Of a stretch of DNA of 64,000 nt, positions 59,226-64,000 are shown piece after piece. The notes under the pieces were generated by a model, which saw nothing but the letters and a program-made list of their open reading frames with translations, searched no databases and was not told the origin of the DNA. This DNA comes from Adenanthera pavonina (lineage: Eukaryota > Streptophyta > Magnoliopsida > Fabales > Fabaceae): the NCBI GenBank assembly GCA_026686845.1, contig JAIVEN010000011.1, positions 29,250,501-29,314,500 of the forward strand, read 5' to 3'. Each line of letters opens with the position of its first letter. Positions within the stretch are counted from its first letter, which is position 1. Position numbers and translations under genes: made by a program.

Positions 59226-59794
59226 AGCTAGGTAAGATATTCCTCTCAAATTTGTCATGGTTTTCCTATTAGTATGATGATGATTTTCATCTAAGGCATG
59301 ATATGGCCAAAGGAAATGGATTTTATAAAAGTTATGATATAGATCCATTAGGTTCACAATAGGAAAAGGGTGATGATGTTTATGTTAAGATCAAGCTTTG
59401 CTAGATGAATGATTGGCTTGATTTTATGATGATAATAGACTCCTACAAAGGTTGGGGAGAGATCTCAAGTAAAGGTTTCGAATAAAGTGAAGGAAAATTA
59501 AAGTTTTGAGGTAGTGACTTATACTACTTTTATGTTATTGCATATGTTTTGAATGATTTCCATGTTGAATGATATATGAATAATTGATGTTTCACCAAGA
59601 TATCCTATTATTTTTAAATGATGAATTTATGCCAAAGTTTTAAGCAACATGGTATTTTATGCAAAGTTTTTATGAAATGTTAAGGTTTCAAAGTGAATGT
59701 GATAATATGATTGTATGTATAAAGTCACCATTGAGATGCCCAATCTCACCATCCTAAGTTCCAAAATGTTAGGAACAAGCTTTTGAAGGACAAC

Positions 59795-60486
59795 AATGTG
59801 AACCAAGAGGAGTAAAGAAGAAGGAACTGGTTAAGGAACTGTCAAAAAAAAGTTTTTGCTTAATGTAATTGCTAATTGATTCCATGATGTGTATAAATTT
59901 ATATTGTTCCCCAAAAGTTATGTGGGCTATATTTTCATGTACCTTTATATGTTATTGTTCATTTGGTACATTTTGGATGTAAGATGAATTTATACAATGA
60001 TAGAAATGAATGTTTTTGCAAAAAGGTGTAATTTAAAAGCAATTTGGTATACTAGTGTTTTGATCAAATGCCTAATTCAATAGCAATAATATCACTATGA
60101 AAAGTTTATATGCTTCAAAACTAAGAGAATTTATATAAATTCATCTTACATCCAAATGTGAACCAAGAGGAATAAAGAACAAGGAACTAGTTAAGGAATT
60201 GTCAGAAAATAGTTTTTGCTTAATGTAATTGCTGATTTTTTCAAAGATATGTATAAATTCATACTGTTCCCCACAAATTGTGTGGGCTATATTTTCATGT
60301 ACCTTTATATATTATTGATCATTTGGTACATTTTGGATGTAAGATGAATTTATATAATGATAGAAATGAATGTTTTTACAAAATGGTGCAATTTAAAAGC
60401 AATTTGGTATACTAGTGCTTTGAATGAATGCCTGGTTCAATAGCAACAATATCACTATGAAAAGTTTATATGCTTCAAAACTAAAT
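59795..60486 (+). repeat. 360-bp tandem duplication inside a family S LTR
   Basis: Unit 1 (59795-60154) and unit 2 (60155-60486) both begin aatgtgaaccaagagg. They share long stretches including 'gctatattttcatgtacctt', 'catttggtacattttggatg' and 'atatgcttcaaaactaa'. The units differ by scattered substitutions, so the duplication is not recent. Confidence 0.9.
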
Positions 60487-60899
60487 AGACAAAGCTTTCA
60501 AATGGCACAAAGTTTGAACATTTCGGCTCAGTATAGAAAGAGTAATGGCACATTTAAGACAAGGATGTGAAACCAGACAATTTACTAGAATGAATTTTGA
60601 ATAATAAATATTTTTGGAATAAACTATACAGTTTCACATGATGAAAGTTAAATTTCTTATTTTTATCATGAAATTCATAAAGAAAAAGATTTTAAGAGAC
60701 TTGAACCATTGTCAAAATATTTTTTAGGAATTAATTATAAATATTTAAAAATTGCTGCACAAGAGAGCAAAGACAGCACGAATTAGTTTTACAGTTTTAG
60801 GCTTAAGTTGGATTCAAGTTTTCTAATGACCAGATTTTTGGGCAAAGTTAAGCACAAAGATCATGGGAAAGATAGAAGAATGTAAGATGTCACAAGTAA

Positions 60900-62084
60900 A
60901 ATCTAACAAGTGGAAGTGGAAGTGACACAAGTGTTACTGAAAGTTCGAAATCAGTGTGAGTAACACAATGTGTACGGTAGACCATACATATATCAATTGG
61001 AGATGTCTTATATCATATATATATATATATAAAGTAGGAGATATTTATTGGAGATATTTAATTCAATAAATATCATGTATTCAAGTACTGTCTCATTCCA
61101 ATTTTTAAAGTATTTTTAACTACTACACACGAATTAAGAGTAATAATTAATAACTGAAAATTTTTTCACCATTTCCAAAATTACTTTCATTTAATATAGT
61201 TAATCATGAATTAAATTTCTCAACATTAATTAAATTCCATCATTTTTCAGGGGCATTTTGGGTAAAAGAAAACTAAATATACTACATAATCTATAAAATA
61301 TCTTATATTATGAAATATTAATTTCTTCAAAATGTGCTTTATATAGCATAACTAAGGGAGTATAATTTCTCATTATGTGTGGCCAAAAGGGAAACTTTTT
61401 TCTTGGCATGTTCTGTTTAGACGTTTGTATTATTTTCAAGAGGTGATAGCATAAAAAAAATTCTTGTCCAACCCAAACGCTAACCATTGCTACCAACTTG
61501 ATCCAGTTTCTCTGCCTACTGGAAAATAGCAGCACCTGCGATTCTATCAGTAGATCTAGACAATCCATACTAAATATGGATGGCTCAGATATTATCTAAC
61601 ACATTTATTTTATTTTTATTATTAAAAATTATTTTTTTGAAAATCTTATGTTTAGAAATTATTTTTATTTTGTGTTTTGCTTCTTTTTAAAATTAAAAAA
61701 ATTAAAATTTTAAAGAAATTTATATAATAAATATAGACCGTCTAGATTTTTTTTGGACAGTCTAGATTCTCTGTTGTTTCATCAACAATAGAGAAATTGA
61801 TTCACTACCAACCATACCATACAATTAAAGCTTTAAAAATATGTATTTGTTTCTCTTAAAATATGTGTAATATGTAGTATACATAATTACGATAAATGCT
61901 TAGTGGTAGAGTTTATTTTTTGAAAGGATCTACCCTATTTGATCGGCTAGATTAGCATTGACACTGCTAAATCCTCTGGTTGAAATGAAAAGATTCAAGA
62001 TAATGGGTGCACATGCAAAATAAATAATATGAATAATAATTGTATAAAATATTCATAATAATTTTGAAAATAATTAAATGTAGA
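60900..62084. other. AT-rich DNA downstream of SRLK copy 2
   Basis: No gene recognised. A TA microsatellite lies at 61013-61032. An 86-codon minus-strand open frame (61308-61568) shows no domain; it may be old SRLK 3' flank. Confidence 0.4.
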
Positions 62085-62353
62085 TATTCCATCTATTTCA
62101 AAATAATTGTCATTTTAGAGTTATACATGTAGATTAAGAAAACTAATAAATAGCCTAAAAATTAATAAAATTTAATTGTATTTTGCTATAGTACCCTTAT
62201 TAATTATGTAGTACTTCTTAATTTTTCTCTTTTCCTTTGTTATTATTGATCGGAAAATTTGTCAAAACATAATGTACTTTTGAATTGAAAAATAACAATT
62301 ATTTTGAAACATGAAAATAACAAAATGACAATTGTTTTGAAATGAAAGGAGTA
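62085..62353. mobile_element. Stowaway-like MITE
   Basis: The ends 'ttccatctatttcaaaataa' and 'ttttgaaatgaaaggagta' are imperfect inverted repeats of the CTCCCTCCGT-type followed by 'ttcaaaataattgtcatttt'. TA dinucleotides flank it at 62085-62086 and 62352-62353. About 270 bp, AT-rich, no coding: typical of Tc1/mariner-derived Stowaway elements. Confidence 0.75.
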
Positions 62354-62569
62354 TAATCTTTGAAGAATTCTTTGAAGCATCATTCCAATTCTGTAATATC
62401 AATGAATACTTAATTCAAATCAAAACTCTTTCTTTAAAAACGGACAGACCAAAATTAAAAATAGGAGCATAATAAAATAACAATATTAATAAGTGAGTTT
62501 AGTTTCATATAATATAGTTTTTTTAAAGAAATAATATTTAATGATTTATAAATAAAATTTTGTGACAAT

Positions 62570-62760
62570 AGAATTAAATTAATGATAATTAAATATATTG
62601 ACAATAGAACTTCAAAGTTGTTTTTTGTGGAAAAAATTGAAATTATTTTCAGTGAATATAGAAATAAGTTATTATATTATTACTTTTTTAGAAATTTTCA
62701 CTGGTCATTTTAATGTTATAACATGACCTTTTGAATTTTACAATTACAAGGCATTTTTTC
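62570..62760. repeat. 3'-flank segment duplicated from 2406-2610
   Basis: The same words as 2406-2610 in the same order ('gataattaaatatattg', 'gaaataagttattatatta', 'atgttataacatgacctttt', 'acaattacaaggc'). It ends the recognisable SRLK tandem-duplication unit on the right. Confidence 0.7.
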
Positions 62761-64000
62761 ATGAAATAATAACATTAAGTTTAAAATATTCTTATAGAAT
62801 TTGAAAGTTTCTGTTGTAATTTTAAAAAAAAAAATGAATAGTAAGTCTAAAAACCTAATTGTAATAAAAAATGGTTTTGTGCTTAAGATAGCACCCCCAC
62901 CAGTAAAATTAATAAATGCCTGAAAAATTCTGTCTTCAAATTTCAAAATAAAATACTTGATATTTAAGCGTCAAAATAGTTCAAAGTAAATTATATTGAT
63001 GTGTTTTAATGTTTAATATTTGTATTTATAATATTTTATAAAGTAATATCAATATTGATTAATAATTAATAAAAAGAGACATCAACTTATTTGTACATTA
63101 TAACAAAGTTATTTATTACAAAGAAAAAAAGAATAGGTGATATTTCATGTAGAAAACATGACAAAAGAGAAAAATATGAGTATTGATATTGATGAAATTT
63201 GATAATTGTTTTGTTGATGACTTTCCAAAGAACATACGTAGCACACAAGAAAGAGAGAAGAAAGGAAGTAGAGATGAAAAAGGAGATGGAAGAAATAGTG
63301 TGAGAAGAAATGAGAAAGGAATGCCTATTTATAGGAAATCATGGGTTTTAGTAGCTATATGGCCAAAAACTCATAATTGGGCCAGTTCATGGATCAAAGG
63401 TGAAGCATTGGCCCGATTGTAGCATGCCAAAATCTAAACCCTTACATTTGGAGATGAAAGAGAATCTGTACTATGCAAACTATATTTGTAGGTGAAATTT
63501 TAGAGAAAACTAATCAAAATTTGAAAATTTTCAAGGGCTACATGAACATTAAATTTTGAGGAATAAATTATATTAATTGGTTGGATAAATTTCCATTTGA
63601 ATATTTTCTTTTGTAGAGGACTTCAAGAAGTTCAAAAGTACTAAAAAACAAGTTTTCTAAAATTTGTTATGATTTTTCAAAATTTAGTCAAAATTTCAGG
63701 GTTGCCAAGTGAATAGTTACTCAACAAGATTTTTGTCAAAATTTTATATTGGCCCTTTTTTGCATCCAAATGTATTTCAATGGAATCTAAGACATATAAA
63801 AGAAAGGAAAATTGTTCTTAGTGTAAGGTGTGAAACAGGCCGAGGGTCCAAAGGAGAATTTTGTCCCTTTGAAGACATGGTTCGGAGAGAAAAGCATAGG
63901 AGAACAAGAATTCAGGCTTGCCCCATTCGAAATAATGTGCCTTGCATTAATTGAATAAAATCCAAGGTGCAAGATCATGGAGGGAATCAGGTTAGTGATG
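62761..64000. other. Unassigned right end, possible reverse LTR
   Basis: On the minus strand 'tcctataaataggc' (about 63325-63338) is a good TATA box followed by pyrimidine-rich sequence, the layout of the LTR promoters elsewhere in this window. 63600-64000 has no match I can place. Open frames here (63183-63422, 63709-63954) lack domains. An LTR running off the window in reverse orientation is the most likely reading. Confidence 0.35.

Larger units (their letters stand above)
58395..60894 (+). mobile_element. Solo LTR, family S, in the 3' flank of SRLK copy 2
   Basis: Starts tgtaacatcccaa and ends gtaagatgtcaca. Flanks AGTAG (58390-58394) and AGTAA (60895-60899) match at 4 of 5. It is 2500 bp. 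TATA 'ctataaaagg' at 59019-59028 is followed by a purine tract (59065-59225) with GAAA/GGAA repeats, then LTR sequence related to 11040-12249. A 360-bp tandem duplication lies inside. Confidence 0.85.

Noticed and set aside
58988..59357. Lys/Glu-rich and Leu/Phe/Ser-rich open frames on both strands
   Set aside because: Arise from the GA-rich tract in the LTR; low-complexity translation only.
63183..63954. 79- and 81-codon plus-strand frames near the right end
   Set aside because: No domain match I can name, and the minus-strand TATA-like context suggests LTR sequence instead.

Overview
This is a gene-poor, AT-rich stretch of a flowering-plant nuclear genome, most likely a eudicot. The organism class is inferred from plant-type LTR retrotransposons (a chromovirus and a Sirevirus-type copia), an Ac/hAT element with a BED-finger transposase, and remnants of ZmPK1-like S-domain receptor kinases. 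I see no intact host gene, tRNA, CRISPR array or bacterial feature.

Layout. Two decayed tandem copies of one G-type lectin S-receptor-like kinase (SRLK) frame the window. Copy 1 (about 1-2610) keeps the promoter, transmembrane segment, part of the kinase N-lobe and a 3' flank; a Sirevirus LTR remnant and a deletion replaced the rest. Copy 2 has its promoter at 8343-8776 and its lectin/EGF/PAN part at 8777-10168, but its kinase C-lobe lies at 57699-58352. The 47.5 kb between them is nested mobile DNA. Both copies share a solo LTR just upstream (1-239 and 5911-8342), so that LTR was present before the gene duplicated.

Nesting inside SRLK copy 2, from outside in. A solo LTR (10169-12249) lies beside an outer chromovirus-type LTR (LTR-X, 12352-57697, truncated at its 3' end). 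LTR-X carries a large unrelated LTR with a MITE inside, a reverse solo LTR (16850-19400), a second 'family S' LTR (19571-47653) and another reverse solo LTR (48146-56659). The 19571-47653 LTR carries a reverse solo LTR (20161-22559) and a full chromovirus (23330-46630). The chromovirus carries a complete Sirevirus (28228-40157) in its gag. The 48146-56659 LTR carries a hAT element (49486-55566), whose transposase is split by a solo Sirevirus LTR (52616-54276). Perfect 5-bp target duplications at six of these insertions fix the order.

Most unusual content. The chromovirus leader has two Met-tRNA primer-binding sites about 500 bp apart. Between them is a 5S-rRNA-like sequence with its internal Pol III promoter region. 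After them comes an accessory ORF with an internally duplicated domain, upstream of gag. The Sirevirus has an intact pol, a gag with a stop inside its zinc knuckle, a long extra 3' ORF, and a dispersed array of the 12-bp palindrome AAATTCGAATTT in its LTRs. From 58353 to the end are another family S solo LTR, a Stowaway-like MITE, a segment duplicated from near the window start, and unannotated AT-rich DNA.
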